Assembly (NCBI GenBank): GCA_021737205.1
Contig: JAIPEK010000086.1
Span: 1-8,342, forward strand
DNA: 8,342 nt
Reading direction: 5' to 3'
Origin: Desulfarculaceae bacterium
GTDB lineage: Bacteria; Desulfobacterota; Desulfobacteria; Desulfobacterales; Desulfobacteraceae
Every line of letters starts with the position of its first letter. Position 1 is the first letter of the stretch. Made by a program: the position numbers and the translations under genes. The notes beneath the pieces are model-generated. The model did no database searches. It had not been told where the DNA came from and worked only from the letters and a program-made list of their open reading frames with translations. This document shows, in pieces, positions 1-6,916 of this stretch.

Positions 1-2
1 AG

Positions 3-1277
3 CTTGTCAACCAGGGTGTGAAAACCGCGTTTACCGGATACGGCCGCACAGAGGATGAATCAAAGATACTCGCCCTGTCACGGGAAAATCAGGAAGTGTC
101 AACCGCCTCCAAAGGGGACCGGGTGGAAATTGTCGTGGAGAAGACCCCGTTTTATGCCATGGCCGGTGGCCAGGCCGGGGATACCGGGGTCTTCGAAACC
201 GCTGACGCCGTGATTGCCATAGAAGATACCTTTGCCGATCCGTCCGGGCTTGTGATTCACAAGGGGGAAGTGGAAAAGGGCGGGATCGGCAAGGGGGATG
301 CCGTGACCATGAAAGTGGACCGGCAAAAAAGGGCGGACACCGCGAGCAACCATACAGCTACCCATATTCTTCACGCGGCTTTGCGGAGCATTCTCGGCGA
401 TCACGTGAAGCAGGCGGGTTCCCTTGTCACCCACGACCGGCTGCGGTTCGATTTTACTCATTTTTCACCGGTTTCAGAAGAGGACATGGCAGACATCGAA
501 CGGCGGGTCAACCAAAGAATCCGGGAGAACCATGCGGTCACAACCGAAGAGATGAGCATGGAGGATGCGGAAAAAAGCGGGGCAGTCGCCCTGTTCGAGG
601 AAAAGTACGGGGAAACGGTCCGGGTGGTCTCCCAGGGAGATTTTTCAAGAGAGCTCTGCGGCGGCACCCATGTGGAGCGGTCCGGGGATATCGGCAGTTT
701 CCGGATATTGTCCGAAACCGGTATCGCATCCGGCGTCAGGAGAATCGAGGCGGTCACCGGACATATGGCCACGGAAGAGGGCATCCGCAGACAGAGGATA
801 TTGAAGGAACTTTCCGGCCTTGTGAAGGCAACCGCTGATGAACTCCCGGAAAAAGTCGCCTTGCTGTCCAGGGAGAAAAAAGAGCTGGAAAAGCAGGTGG
901 AATCCCTCAAGGCAAAGGTTTTTGCAAAGTCTGCGGACAACATCGAAAGCGAAATCAAAAAGATCAACGGCGTCAAGGTCCTGGCCAAACGGGTTCAGGT
1001 GGAAAATCCCTCCCAGCTGCGGGACATTGCAGACAAGTTCAAGGCAAAAATCCACTCCGGCGTCATACTGCTCGGGGCGGAATCCAATGAAAAGGCCCTG
1101 TTGATTTCCGTTGTCACGGACGACCTGAAAACGAAATACAAGGCCGGGGACATTGTCAAGCAGGCGGCCTCCATCGTCGGCGGCGGCGGAGGCGGCCGGC
1201 CGGATATGGCACAGGCCGGCGGACCGGACCCTTCAAAACTTGACCAGGCCCTGGAATCCGTATTTCAAATGGTGTAA
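3..1277 (+). CDS. alaS: alanyl-tRNA synthetase, C-terminal half (partial at 5' edge)
   Basis: The reading frame is open to the left window edge, so the N-terminal aminoacylation domain (about 450 residues of a protein that is usually about 875) lies outside; 424 codons remain. AlaRS charges tRNA-Ala in the cytoplasm and hydrolyses mischarged Ser/Gly-tRNA. Visible parts are, in order: the beta-barrel linker with TPFYAMAGGQAGD (about 140-182); the editing-domain HxxxH motif HTATH (351-365); the CGGTHV motif (656-673), which completes the Cys/His zinc site; a charged coiled-coil stretch rich in Glu, Lys and Leu (about 838-925); and the C-terminal DHHA1 domain with the Gly-rich run GGGGGGRPDMAQAGG (about 1180-1222). 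All editing-site Cys/His residues are present, so the gene looks intact. A GTG at position 18 is only an internal Val codon. The TAA stop falls inside an inverted repeat. Confidence 0.97.
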   Translation, partial: LVNQGVKTAFTGYGRTEDESKILALSRENQEVSTASKGDRVEIVVEKTPFYAMAGGQAGDTGVFETADAVIAIEDTFADPSGLVIHKGEVEKGGIGKGDAVTMKVDRQKRADTASNHTATHILHAALRSILGDHVKQAGSLVTHDRLRFDFTHFSPVSEEDMADIERRVNQRIRENHAVTTEEMSMEDAEKSGAVALFEEKYGETVRVVSQGDFSRELCGGTHVERSGDIGSFRILSETGIASGVRRIEAVTGHMATEEGIRRQRILKELSGLVKATADELPEKVALLSREKKELEKQVESLKAKVFAKSADNIESEIKKINGVKVLAKRVQVENPSQLRDIADKFKAKIHSGVILLGAESNEKALLISVVTDDLKTKYKAGDIVKQAASIVGGGGGGRPDMAQAGGPDPSKLDQALESVFQMV

Positions 1278-1394
1278 CCGTTTACGGTTTACAGTTATCG
1301 GTTCACGGTTTAAAAAACAGAAATTAAATTAATTCAAGAGTTGAAATCAATGGAAAAAACTTTGAACTGTGAACCGATAACCGTGAACGGTTAC
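1274..1394. repeat. large interrupted inverted repeat between alaS and yejB
   Basis: The inner arms 1294-1306 and 1369-1381 are a perfect 13-bp match (GTTATCGGTTCAC and its complement). The outer arms 1274-1286 and 1382-1394 match at 12 of 13 positions, and the one exception would be a G-U pair in RNA. A 7-base bulge (1287-1293) separates the two stems on the left, and an AT-rich loop of 62 bases (1307-1368) lies between the arms. The left arm starts in the last codon of alaS and contains its stop; the right arm ends 11 bases before the yejB ATG. No U-run follows, so it is not a classical intrinsic terminator. It may be a dispersed intergenic repeat or small non-autonomous element, or an RNA structure that controls yejB. 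The pairing is seen directly; the role is inferred. Confidence 0.75.
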
Positions 1395-1405
1395 CAAATG
1401 GTTTC

Positions 1406-2437
1406 ATGACTGCATATTTCATACGGCGGCTCCTGCTGATCATTCCCACGTTCCTGGGGATCACCGTTATGGTGTTCACCATTACCCGGTTTGTGCCGGG
1501 CGGCCCCATCGAGCGCATTATCTCCAATGCAAGACAGATGGAGGCCGCCGGCGCCGGGCCTTCCTCCACGGATGCCGCCGGCGGCGGGGGACAGCCATTG
1601 TCCGAAAGCCAGATCGAAACGCTGAAAAAATACTACGGGTTTGACAGGCCGCTTTTGGAAAGCTATTTTCTCTGGCTTTCAAAGGTGCTGCAAGGGGATC
1701 TGGGCCGCTCCACCCGGTATTACGATCCGGTGTGGTCCATGATTAAGGAAAGGATTCCCGTGTCCCTGTACTTCGGCGTCCTGAGCATGATCATGATCTA
1801 CGGGGTCTGCATTCCACTGGGGATCGCCAAGGCGGTAAAGCACAAATCCGGGTTCGACAATGCATCGTCCGTGGTGATTTTTACCGGATACGCCATCCCG
1901 GGCTGGGTGGCCGGGGTTATGCTCCTGGTGCTGTTTTCCTCACAATTGGACATTTTCCCGCTGGGCGGGCTCACATCCAATGATTTCTTTCAGATGAACC
2001 TGTTTGAAAAGGTGGTGGATATCCTGTGGCATACGGTCCTGCCGCTGATCTCGTACGTGATCGGTGCTTTCACGGTGATGACGCTTTTGATGAAAAATAC
2101 GCTGATGGACAATCTGGCCTCCGATTATGTCCGGACCGCCATCGCCAAAGGGCTTTCGTTCAAAAAGGCGGTGTTCCGGCATGCCTTGAGAAACAGCCTG
2201 ATTCCCATTGCCACCCATTTCGGAAACAACATATCCATCATTCTCATGGGGTCGTTCCTGATCGAAAAGGTGTTCAACATCAACGGCATGGGGCTTCTGG
2301 GGTATGAGTCCGTTGTGGACAGGGACTACCCGGTGGTCATGGGAATTCTTGCCGTGTCCTCCCTTCTTTTCATGATCGGAAACATCCTGTCCGACATCTG
2401 TGTGGCCATCGTGGATCCCAGGGTGAGGTTCAAATGA
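1406..2437 (+). CDS. yejB: YejB-type oligopeptide ABC transporter permease
   Basis: This is an inner-membrane permease of the peptide/nickel family (BPD_transp_1), 343 residues, and follows E. coli YejB closely. The N-terminus TAYFIRRLLLIIPT forms the first membrane helix. A periplasmic Gly/Ala/Ser-rich segment (about residues 45-65) is followed by the KYYGFDRP motif and then by several more hydrophobic helices. The cytoplasmic EAA-type loop that docks the ATPase is visible at residues 240-263 (DYVRTAIAKGLSFKKAVFRH). The C-terminus, SVVDRDYPVVMG followed by VDPRVRF, is typical of YejB. YejB and YejE together form the channel that imports oligopeptides (including microcin C in enterics). The ATG at 1406 is the only usable start, because the frame has a TGA at 1370 and no other initiator in between. 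No Shine-Dalgarno sequence is visible before it. The stop overlaps the yejE start (ATGA). Confidence 0.93.
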   Translation: MTAYFIRRLLLIIPTFLGITVMVFTITRFVPGGPIERIISNARQMEAAGAGPSSTDAAGGGGQPLSESQIETLKKYYGFDRPLLESYFLWLSKVLQGDLGRSTRYYDPVWSMIKERIPVSLYFGVLSMIMIYGVCIPLGIAKAVKHKSGFDNASSVVIFTGYAIPGWVAGVMLLVLFSSQLDIFPLGGLTSNDFFQMNLFEKVVDILWHTVLPLISYVIGAFTVMTLLMKNTLMDNLASDYVRTAIAKGLSFKKAVFRHALRNSLIPIATHFGNNISIILMGSFLIEKVFNINGMGLLGYESVVDRDYPVVMGILAVSSLLFMIGNILSDICVAIVDPRVRFK

Positions 2438-3480
2438 TCAGGCCCGCACCGGAAACCATCCGGAAACTCAAACGGTTCCGGTCCATCAAAAGGGGGTATT
2501 ATTCCTTTGTGATCCTGATGCTGATGATCATTCTGTCCATGTTTTCCGAGGTGTTCATTAACTCGCGGGCGCTTGTGGTCCGATACGACGGACGCCTGTT
2601 TTTCCCGGTGTACGGGGATATGATCCCGGGTTCCACGTTCGGCCTGGATTATGAATACGAAACCAACTACCGGGAGCTGAAACGCAGCTTCGAAAACCAG
2701 GACAACGGCAATTTTTTGATCATGCCGGTGGTGCCGTACAATCCGTACGAGAATGATCTGCAGCTGAACGAATACCCGCCGTTCCCGCCTTCCATGCAGG
2801 ACCGGCACTTTTTGGGAACAGACAACGTGGGCCGGGATATTCTTGCCAGACTGGTCTACGGGTTCAGGATCGCCATCGGGTTTTCCGTGATTCTGCTGTT
2901 TCTGAACTATTCCATCGGCGTTTCCATCGGCTGTGCCATGGGGTACTTCGGCGGCAAGTTCGATCTTTTCTTCCAGCGGGTGCTGGAAATCTGGAGCAAC
3001 ATTCCGTTTCTGTACGTGATCATCATCATCAGCTCCATCGTGGTGCCCAATTTCATGATTCTGCTGTTGATCATGGCGTTTTTCGGCTGGATTCAGATCA
3101 CCTGGGTCATGCGGACCATGACGTACAAGGAGCGGGAGCGCGAGTACATCCTGGCGGTACGGTCCCTGGGGGCGGGGCATGCCCGGATCATTTTCCGGCA
3201 TATCATCCCCAACACCATTTCGGTGATCGTCACCTATGCCCCGTTTGCCGTCTCCGGCGGAATTGTCGCGCTGACTTCGCTCGACTATCTCGGGTTCGGT
3301 CTGCCGGCCCCGACTCCTTCCTGGGGCGAGCTTCTGTCCCAGGGATGGGAAAACATGGAGGCCTGGTGGATATCGAGTTCCGTGGTGGCGGCTCTGGTGA
3401 TCACGCTGATTACGGTGACGTTTACCGGTGAAGGAATCCGGGAGGCGTTCGATCCCAAGCTGCACACCATATATGAATAA
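2434..3480 (+). CDS. yejE: YejE-type oligopeptide ABC transporter permease
   Basis: This 348-residue permease is the partner of YejB; family members are about 340 residues long. One N-terminal membrane helix (about residues 22-40) is followed by a long periplasmic segment with the YejE-like pattern of Tyr, Pro and Asn residues. The signature HFLGTDNVGRD (residues 125-135) then opens the main transmembrane domain. The EAA loop lies at about residues 238-260 (YILAVRSLGAGHARIIFRH), and the LDYLGFGLPAPTPSWGE motif seen in OppC/DppC/YejE permeases follows it. The protein ends GEGIREAFDPKL, as in the family. A GAGG five bases before the ATG and the 4-base overlap with yejB indicate translational coupling. 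The ATPase gene yejF and binding-protein gene yejA are not adjacent, so the pair must borrow them from elsewhere or be incomplete. Confidence 0.94.
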   Translation: MIRPAPETIRKLKRFRSIKRGYYSFVILMLMIILSMFSEVFINSRALVVRYDGRLFFPVYGDMIPGSTFGLDYEYETNYRELKRSFENQDNGNFLIMPVVPYNPYENDLQLNEYPPFPPSMQDRHFLGTDNVGRDILARLVYGFRIAIGFSVILLFLNYSIGVSIGCAMGYFGGKFDLFFQRVLEIWSNIPFLYVIIIISSIVVPNFMILLLIMAFFGWIQITWVMRTMTYKEREREYILAVRSLGAGHARIIFRHIIPNTISVIVTYAPFAVSGGIVALTSLDYLGFGLPAPTPSWGELLSQGWENMEAWWISSSVVAALVITLITVTFTGEGIREAFDPKLHTIYE

Positions 3481-3544
3481 GTCGGCTGTTGCTGAATAAA
3501 GCCGGTTCGTTCCGGTAACGGAAAACACAAAGGAGGAGGATGTG

Positions 3545-3748
3545 ATGAGCATGGGAGCCGAAAACGGTATCGGCCGCATTGAACATGAGGAGGAAATGTA
3601 TATCTGTCCGTCCTGCGGGTACAAGGACGGGTTTCACGTCTCTTTTAAAATGAAGGGGCCGAAGGAGGGGCGGATCGTTTTAATCTGCCCCTCCTGTCAC
3701 AGCAGGTTTGAAAACGGGTGGCGGGTTACCCTTGAACAGAACGGCTAG
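3545..3748 (+). CDS. small double-CxxC zinc-ribbon protein
   Basis: This is a 67-residue soluble protein without a named family. Two CPSC knuckles, at residues 21-24 (ICPSCGYKDGF) and 48-51 (ICPSCHSRF), lie 24 residues apart and would coordinate one zinc ion in a zinc-ribbon fold. The residues between them are basic and hydrophobic, predicted as beta strands. A strong AGGAGGAGG (3531-3539) favours the ATG at 3545, although a GTG at 3542 and an ATG at 3551 are in frame. A second AGGAGG (3588-3593) sits only two bases before an internal ATG at 3596, from which a shorter form starting just before the first knuckle could be made. The gene lies 64 bases after yejE and may share its transcript. Zinc ribbons of this size can bind nucleic acid or other proteins; I cannot say which applies here. 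The stop codon overlaps that of tpx. Confidence 0.8.
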   Translation: MSMGAENGIGRIEHEEEMYICPSCGYKDGFHVSFKMKGPKEGRIVLICPSCHSRFENGWRVTLEQNG

Positions 3749-4251
3749 ATGCTTTTGACTGCGTCAAGCGCTTTTTCATAGTCCGGCTCTTCCCCGATTT
3801 CCGGCACCTGCTGGGTGTACGTGACAGTGCCCTGTTCGTCAATGACGACCACCGCCCTTGACAATAGCCCCTTGAGGGGGCCGTCAACCATTCGGACGCC
3901 GTAGTTGTCTCCGAAAGAACGGTCCCTGAGGTCGGGTACCGCGTGGACGTTTTCGATTCCTTCTGCACCGCAGAACCGTTTGTGGGCAAACGGGAGATCC
4001 AGGGACACACACAGGATCTCTGTGTTGTCCAGTGAGGCGGCCTCACTGTTGAATTTTCTCACAGACATGGCGCATATGTCGGTATCGATACTCGGAAATA
4101 TATTCAATACAAGCTTGCTTCCTTTGAAATCCGACAGGGATACATCGGAAAGATCGGTTTTGGTCAGCGTAAAGTCAGATGCGGCTGAACCGTTTTCAGG
4201 CAGTGTTCCTGCCGTGTTGACCGGGTTTCCTTTCAAAGTGATCTGGGTCAT
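3745..4251 (-). CDS. tpx: thiol peroxidase, atypical 2-Cys peroxiredoxin
   Basis: Tpx reduces hydrogen peroxide and organic hydroperoxides using thioredoxin as electron donor. The 168-residue protein is full length and closely follows E. coli Tpx: KGNPV near the N-terminus, then NIFPSIDT with the peroxidatic cysteine at residue 60 (TDICAMSVRKFN), and RFCGAEG with the resolving cysteine at residue 94. The pattern YGVRMVDGPLKGLLSRAVVVIDE follows, and the protein ends EPDYEKALDAVKSI. An extra Cys81 sits where E. coli has its non-catalytic cysteine. The start is supported by GAGAGG about five bases upstream of the ATG. No signal peptide is present, so it is probably cytoplasmic, as expected for oxidative-stress defence in an anaerobe. 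It lies 100 bases downstream of metF on the same strand and converges on the zinc-ribbon gene. Confidence 0.97.
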   Translation of the reverse strand: MTQITLKGNPVNTAGTLPENGSAASDFTLTKTDLSDVSLSDFKGSKLVLNIFPSIDTDICAMSVRKFNSEAASLDNTEILCVSLDLPFAHKRFCGAEGIENVHAVPDLRDRSFGDNYGVRMVDGPLKGLLSRAVVVIDEQGTVTYTQQVPEIGEEPDYEKALDAVKSI

Positions 4252-4351
4252 GTGTACCTCTCATCAATGCGGTTGTAATATTCATCCGGATTTTCGTATT
4301 CAGCCCCAAATTGGAAAATGAAGGAACTGATGCTTTTAATGTAAAACCGAT

Positions 4352-5161
4352 TTATATAATGTCAAAAAGGATTTCGTAATGATCGAACGGCGGCATGATG
4401 CATGCGCCTGAAAAAAGCTCTTTTGCCGTATCCAGCATCTGTTTCGATAGAACGGCACCCTCGGAGACCGGGTCGGCTGCATTGTCCATTCTCTTTCTGA
4501 CGGATTCAGGCACTTCAATCCCGGCCACCTTGTCGTGAAGAAAGACTGCGTGCCTGGGGCTTCGCAACGGAAGGACGCCCATGACAACAGGGATACCGAC
4601 AGGTTTGACAGCGTCATGCAGCATGCGGGCCGTACCTTCATCATACACCGGCTGGGTGACGGCGAACGCCGCCCCTGCCTGTGCTTTTTTCTCAAGCCTG
4701 CGGATTTCCCGGTCCAAGCCGTTGGATTCAGGACGCCAGTCCAAAACAACCCCCGTCTTAAGGCCGGATTCGCAGGCCATTGATACCAGATCCAGTACAT
4801 CCACGTCCTTGACATCGGAAACCCGTCCCTTGTCCTGCATGGAAACGAAATCGCCGGTAGCGCAGAGCACGGTATCAATCCCCATGGCTTGCGCCCCCCA
4901 CAACTGTCCCTGCAGGCTGATGCGGTTGTGATCCCGGGTGGTGCAGTGTAATATGCAGGGCCGCCCCGTGGCCTGTTGAATCAGGCTGCAGGTGGCCATG
5001 GCGCACATCCGAGGTTTGGCCACCGGGTTGGTGGCCACGCTGAACCCATCAAAATTCAGCCGGTCAAGATCTTTCAGCCGGGATATCATTCCGGCACCGT
5101 CATGGCCTGCCGGCGGCACCACTTCGACTGTCACGGCAAAATGGTCGGATTCGAATGCCAT
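4352..5161 (-). CDS. metF: methylenetetrahydrofolate reductase (short form)
   Basis: This enzyme is a flavin-dependent TIM barrel that interconverts 5,10-methylene-THF and 5-methyl-THF, for methionine synthesis and, in acetogens and complete-oxidising sulfate reducers, for the methyl branch of the Wood-Ljungdahl pathway. The 269-residue protein is within the usual length. It shows the catalytic glutamate in TVEVVPP (E13), the flavin-contacting aspartate in CATGD (D104) and the folate-binding glutamine in AVTQPVYD (Q170). This last motif and the GAQAMGID region resemble the YitJ/acetogen branch more than E. coli MetF. I chose the ATG at 5161 because AGGGAGA lies seven bases upstream; a TTG eight codons earlier has no such support. 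No metV-like partner is adjacent, so dedicated Wood-Ljungdahl use is only inferred. Confidence 0.92.
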   Translation of the reverse strand: MAFESDHFAVTVEVVPPAGHDGAGMISRLKDLDRLNFDGFSVATNPVAKPRMCAMATCSLIQQATGRPCILHCTTRDHNRISLQGQLWGAQAMGIDTVLCATGDFVSMQDKGRVSDVKDVDVLDLVSMACESGLKTGVVLDWRPESNGLDREIRRLEKKAQAGAAFAVTQPVYDEGTARMLHDAVKPVGIPVVMGVLPLRSPRHAVFLHDKVAGIEVPESVRKRMDNAADPVSEGAVLSKQMLDTAKELFSGACIMPPFDHYEILFDII

Positions 5162-5215
5162 TTTCAATCTCCCTTTGCGGGTCAAAATGTCCGGATGGAT
5201 AAAGTCAGTATTTAA

Positions 5216-5245
5216 AAATTACCAACAGCGCGGTACACGTGTCAA
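5216..5245 (-). promoter_or_regulatory. sigma70-type promoter for metF
   Basis: On the minus strand a perfect -35 box TTGACA (5240-5245) is followed after 18 bases by TAATTT (5216-5221), a moderate -10 box. Transcription would begin near 5209, about 48 bases upstream of the metF ATG, and could continue into tpx. Confidence 0.5.
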
Positions 5246-5280
5246 GACAAAAACGTTCTTTTTACCAGAGCTCTCCTCTT

Positions 5281-5308
5281 TTGACTTCACCCCTGAACAT
5301 GCTACAAT
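5281..5308 (+). promoter_or_regulatory. near-consensus plus-strand promoter with no obvious gene
   Basis: TTGACT (5281-5286), a 16-base spacer and TACAAT (5303-5308) match sigma70 boxes at five of six positions each. The expected start is near 5315. The transcript would run antisense through the tRNA terminator and the tRNA-fMet gene, and could in principle reach the 392-aa gene at 5598. It may also be a chance match in AT-rich intergenic DNA. Confidence 0.35.
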
Positions 5309-5350
5309 ATTTTTTGGGAAAACAAATCAGAAATGGGGTTCCCAGAACCT

Positions 5351-5376
5351 AAAAAAGCCCTGCCGGGGCAGGGCTT
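5351..5376 (-). terminator. rho-independent terminator of tRNA-fMet
   Basis: Read on the minus strand, a 10-bp GC-rich stem (AAGCCCTGCC, paired 5355-5364 with 5367-5376) closes a very tight loop, and a run of T follows immediately (the A-run 5351-5356 on the plus strand). It lies ten bases after the tRNA 3' end. In the plus direction no T-run follows, so it acts on the minus strand only. Confidence 0.88.
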
Positions 5377-5386
5377 GGTATCTTGG

Positions 5387-5463
<77 letters not shown>

Positions 5464-5476
5464 TCAACAGAAACAA

Positions 5477-5505
5477 TTTATACAGTAATGTTTGGATTGT
5501 GTCAA
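5477..5505 (-). promoter_or_regulatory. strong promoter of tRNA-fMet
   Basis: On the minus strand TTGACA (5500-5505), a 17-base spacer and TATAAA (5477-5482) form a near-perfect sigma70-type promoter. The start site would be near 5470, only a few bases before the mature tRNA 5' end at 5463, so the 5' leader is very short. Confidence 0.85.
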
Positions 5506-5597
5506 GAAAAAATTCCAAAATTCTTTTCGCTTGCAATCGGTCTGTGAAAAGGGAAGTCACCAGCCTCTGATTTGCCGGCCAAAGGAGGGAAAAAACC

Positions 5598-6776
5598 ATG
5601 AAAGAATCAGCTCACAAGGTCCGGTGTTTTGTTTCCGGGTGCCCTGATCCTCTAACAAGGAAGTCTGCCCTGTGGAACATGCCGCTTGAACCTGTCCTGC
5701 CGGACCCGCCGTTTCAGCAGGTATCCGTGGGCGAGTACCTGGAAGCGGCAGAAGAATTCGTTTTGCAGGATCACTGCAATATTCTTATAAGAGGTATTTC
5801 TTTTACCCTGGCTGACAGAATTTTACCGGAAGATATTTTCCGCATTTCATTATTTCTTGAAAAGCACGGTGCGTTTTATCACCCAATTCGTGTGCAGGTG
5901 GACGTGAAAGAGTCCTGTCTGGAATTTGTCTTAAACGGGGCGGTCAACCATGAAGGTATTTTGCTTGTGGACAAAGAGTACAGATGTTTGAAAAAGCTCG
6001 GCAGGGAACACGGAACGTTATGGCTGCCGAAGGTCTTCGGCTGCGGTACTGTCCGATCCCGGAAGGCCGAATCCGCGTTTTTTATTGCCCAGTGGTTTAC
6101 AGGGTACAAAGAATTCCATATCTGTGGTTCCCCTTTTCAGGGCCAGGTTGACATATGGGACGGAAACGGAGAGGAAACAGTGGTATGCGCACCTCGATCC
6201 TATGCCCTTTACCGGGGTGCCGCGGAAATTCTTACGGAATTGTACAACCCGGAAACATTTGAGCAGGTTTTTCCGTGGCACCATGCCTCAGGAGATTTTG
6301 TCGTGCGGCCGGAGGACCTGGATGTCAAGCTTATCACGGTCAGGGGATATGCTCCTCTTTTCAGGGTCCGGTTGCCCCCGGCTTTTCATGAAGTGCTTGT
6401 GGGGCTTCTTTTCTTTTTGTGTCTTATGACGCTTCGCATGCGGCTGGACCGGATTAACGGTACCGGTGAATATACGTTGATGCAAGACGGGGTTATGCTC
6501 CCTGTGCTGAACGGGTTTTTCAACGCTCTCCGGCGAAAGAGGCCGGTGCGCTTTCCAGATGAAGATCTTTTCAGCTCTTTTGTCGAGTTTTTTCACGAAA
6601 TCACTCCGGACAGGATTGAAGGGATCCTGCATGCGCTTCTGGATGCTTCGGATGCAAGAGCCCCGGAAATCGGGCTTTTGAAATCGGCTGTGCACTCCCA
6701 TTCTCATCAGTTGTCAGATGAATTCGTAAAAGGGACGGCCGGGTCGAATCCTGTTTCATTTAGCGGATCGGACTAA
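5598..6776 (+). CDS. conserved-looking hypothetical protein, possible kinase-like (APH) fold
   Basis: I do not recognise this 392-residue protein. The start is well supported: AGGAGG (5584-5589) lies eight bases before the ATG. There is no signal peptide and no clear membrane helix. The only long hydrophobic run is residues 266-279 (VLVGLLFFLCLMTL), which is too short for a confident transmembrane segment. Features that recall the aminoglycoside-phosphotransferase/protein-kinase fold are a strand-helix region ending LPKVFGCG (about residues 142-149), a hinge-like FIAQWFTGYKEFH (162-174), and PWHHASGDFVV (226-236) followed by DVKLITVRGYAPLF, which sit where a catalytic loop and metal-binding loop would be. 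The canonical HxDxxxxN is not intact, so catalysis is doubtful. The N-terminus has Cys10 and Cys15, and a His-rich HSHSH lies near the C-terminus. It stands alone between tRNA-fMet and a permease gene that has its own promoter. Confidence 0.75.
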   Translation: MKESAHKVRCFVSGCPDPLTRKSALWNMPLEPVLPDPPFQQVSVGEYLEAAEEFVLQDHCNILIRGISFTLADRILPEDIFRISLFLEKHGAFYHPIRVQVDVKESCLEFVLNGAVNHEGILLVDKEYRCLKKLGREHGTLWLPKVFGCGTVRSRKAESAFFIAQWFTGYKEFHICGSPFQGQVDIWDGNGEETVVCAPRSYALYRGAAEILTELYNPETFEQVFPWHHASGDFVVRPEDLDVKLITVRGYAPLFRVRLPPAFHEVLVGLLFFLCLMTLRMRLDRINGTGEYTLMQDGVMLPVLNGFFNALRRKRPVRFPDEDLFSSFVEFFHEITPDRIEGILHALLDASDARAPEIGLLKSAVHSHSHQLSDEFVKGTAGSNPVSFSGSD

Positions 6777-6824
6777 ATCCGGAAGAAAGTAGAACCCGGT
6801 TGCGGATGGTCTTTTGCCATGTTC

Positions 6825-6853
6825 TTGACAGGCCGTATCCCCCGGTATAGTAT
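6825..6853 (+). promoter_or_regulatory. promoter of the MOT1-like permease
   Basis: A perfect TTGACA (6825-6830) is followed after 17 bases by TAGTAT (6848-6853), with an alternative -10 box TATAGT (6846-6851) at 15 bases. Initiation near 6860 would give a leader of about 57 bases before the TTG start. I see no riboswitch-like structure in this leader. Confidence 0.65.
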
Positions 6854-6916
6854 CCGCATATATTGGGAACCGAAAGGAAATTGATTTCATAGGTTGTTCA
6901 CAAAAAGGAGGGAGGA

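Noticed and set aside
458..988. Minus-strand frame opposite alaS
   Set aside because: Ser-rich antisense translation of a well-conserved alaS region, without a start signal.
3508..3521. Small TTCCG-GTAA-CGGAA hairpin between yejE and the zinc-ribbon gene
   Set aside because: Only five base pairs and no T-run; too weak to call a terminator or regulatory element.
2326..3624. Long minus-strand open frame (432 codons) opposite yejE
   Set aside because: It is antisense to a clear YejE. Its composition (many His, Asp, Gln and Pro) is what the complement of a hydrophobic membrane protein gives, and no domain is recognisable.
4252..4351. Possible separate promoter for tpx in the metF-tpx gap
   Set aside because: I could find no pair of -35 and -10 boxes with acceptable spacing; tpx may be read from the metF promoter.
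4336..4878. Minus-strand 180-codon frame overlapping metF
   Set aside because: It is a frame-shifted shadow of metF, with Ser/Arg/Pro-rich translation and no ribosome binding site.
5183..5185. TTG as an upstream start for metF
   Set aside because: The ATG at 5161 has AGGGAGA at good spacing and starts where family members usually begin; the TTG has no ribosome binding site.
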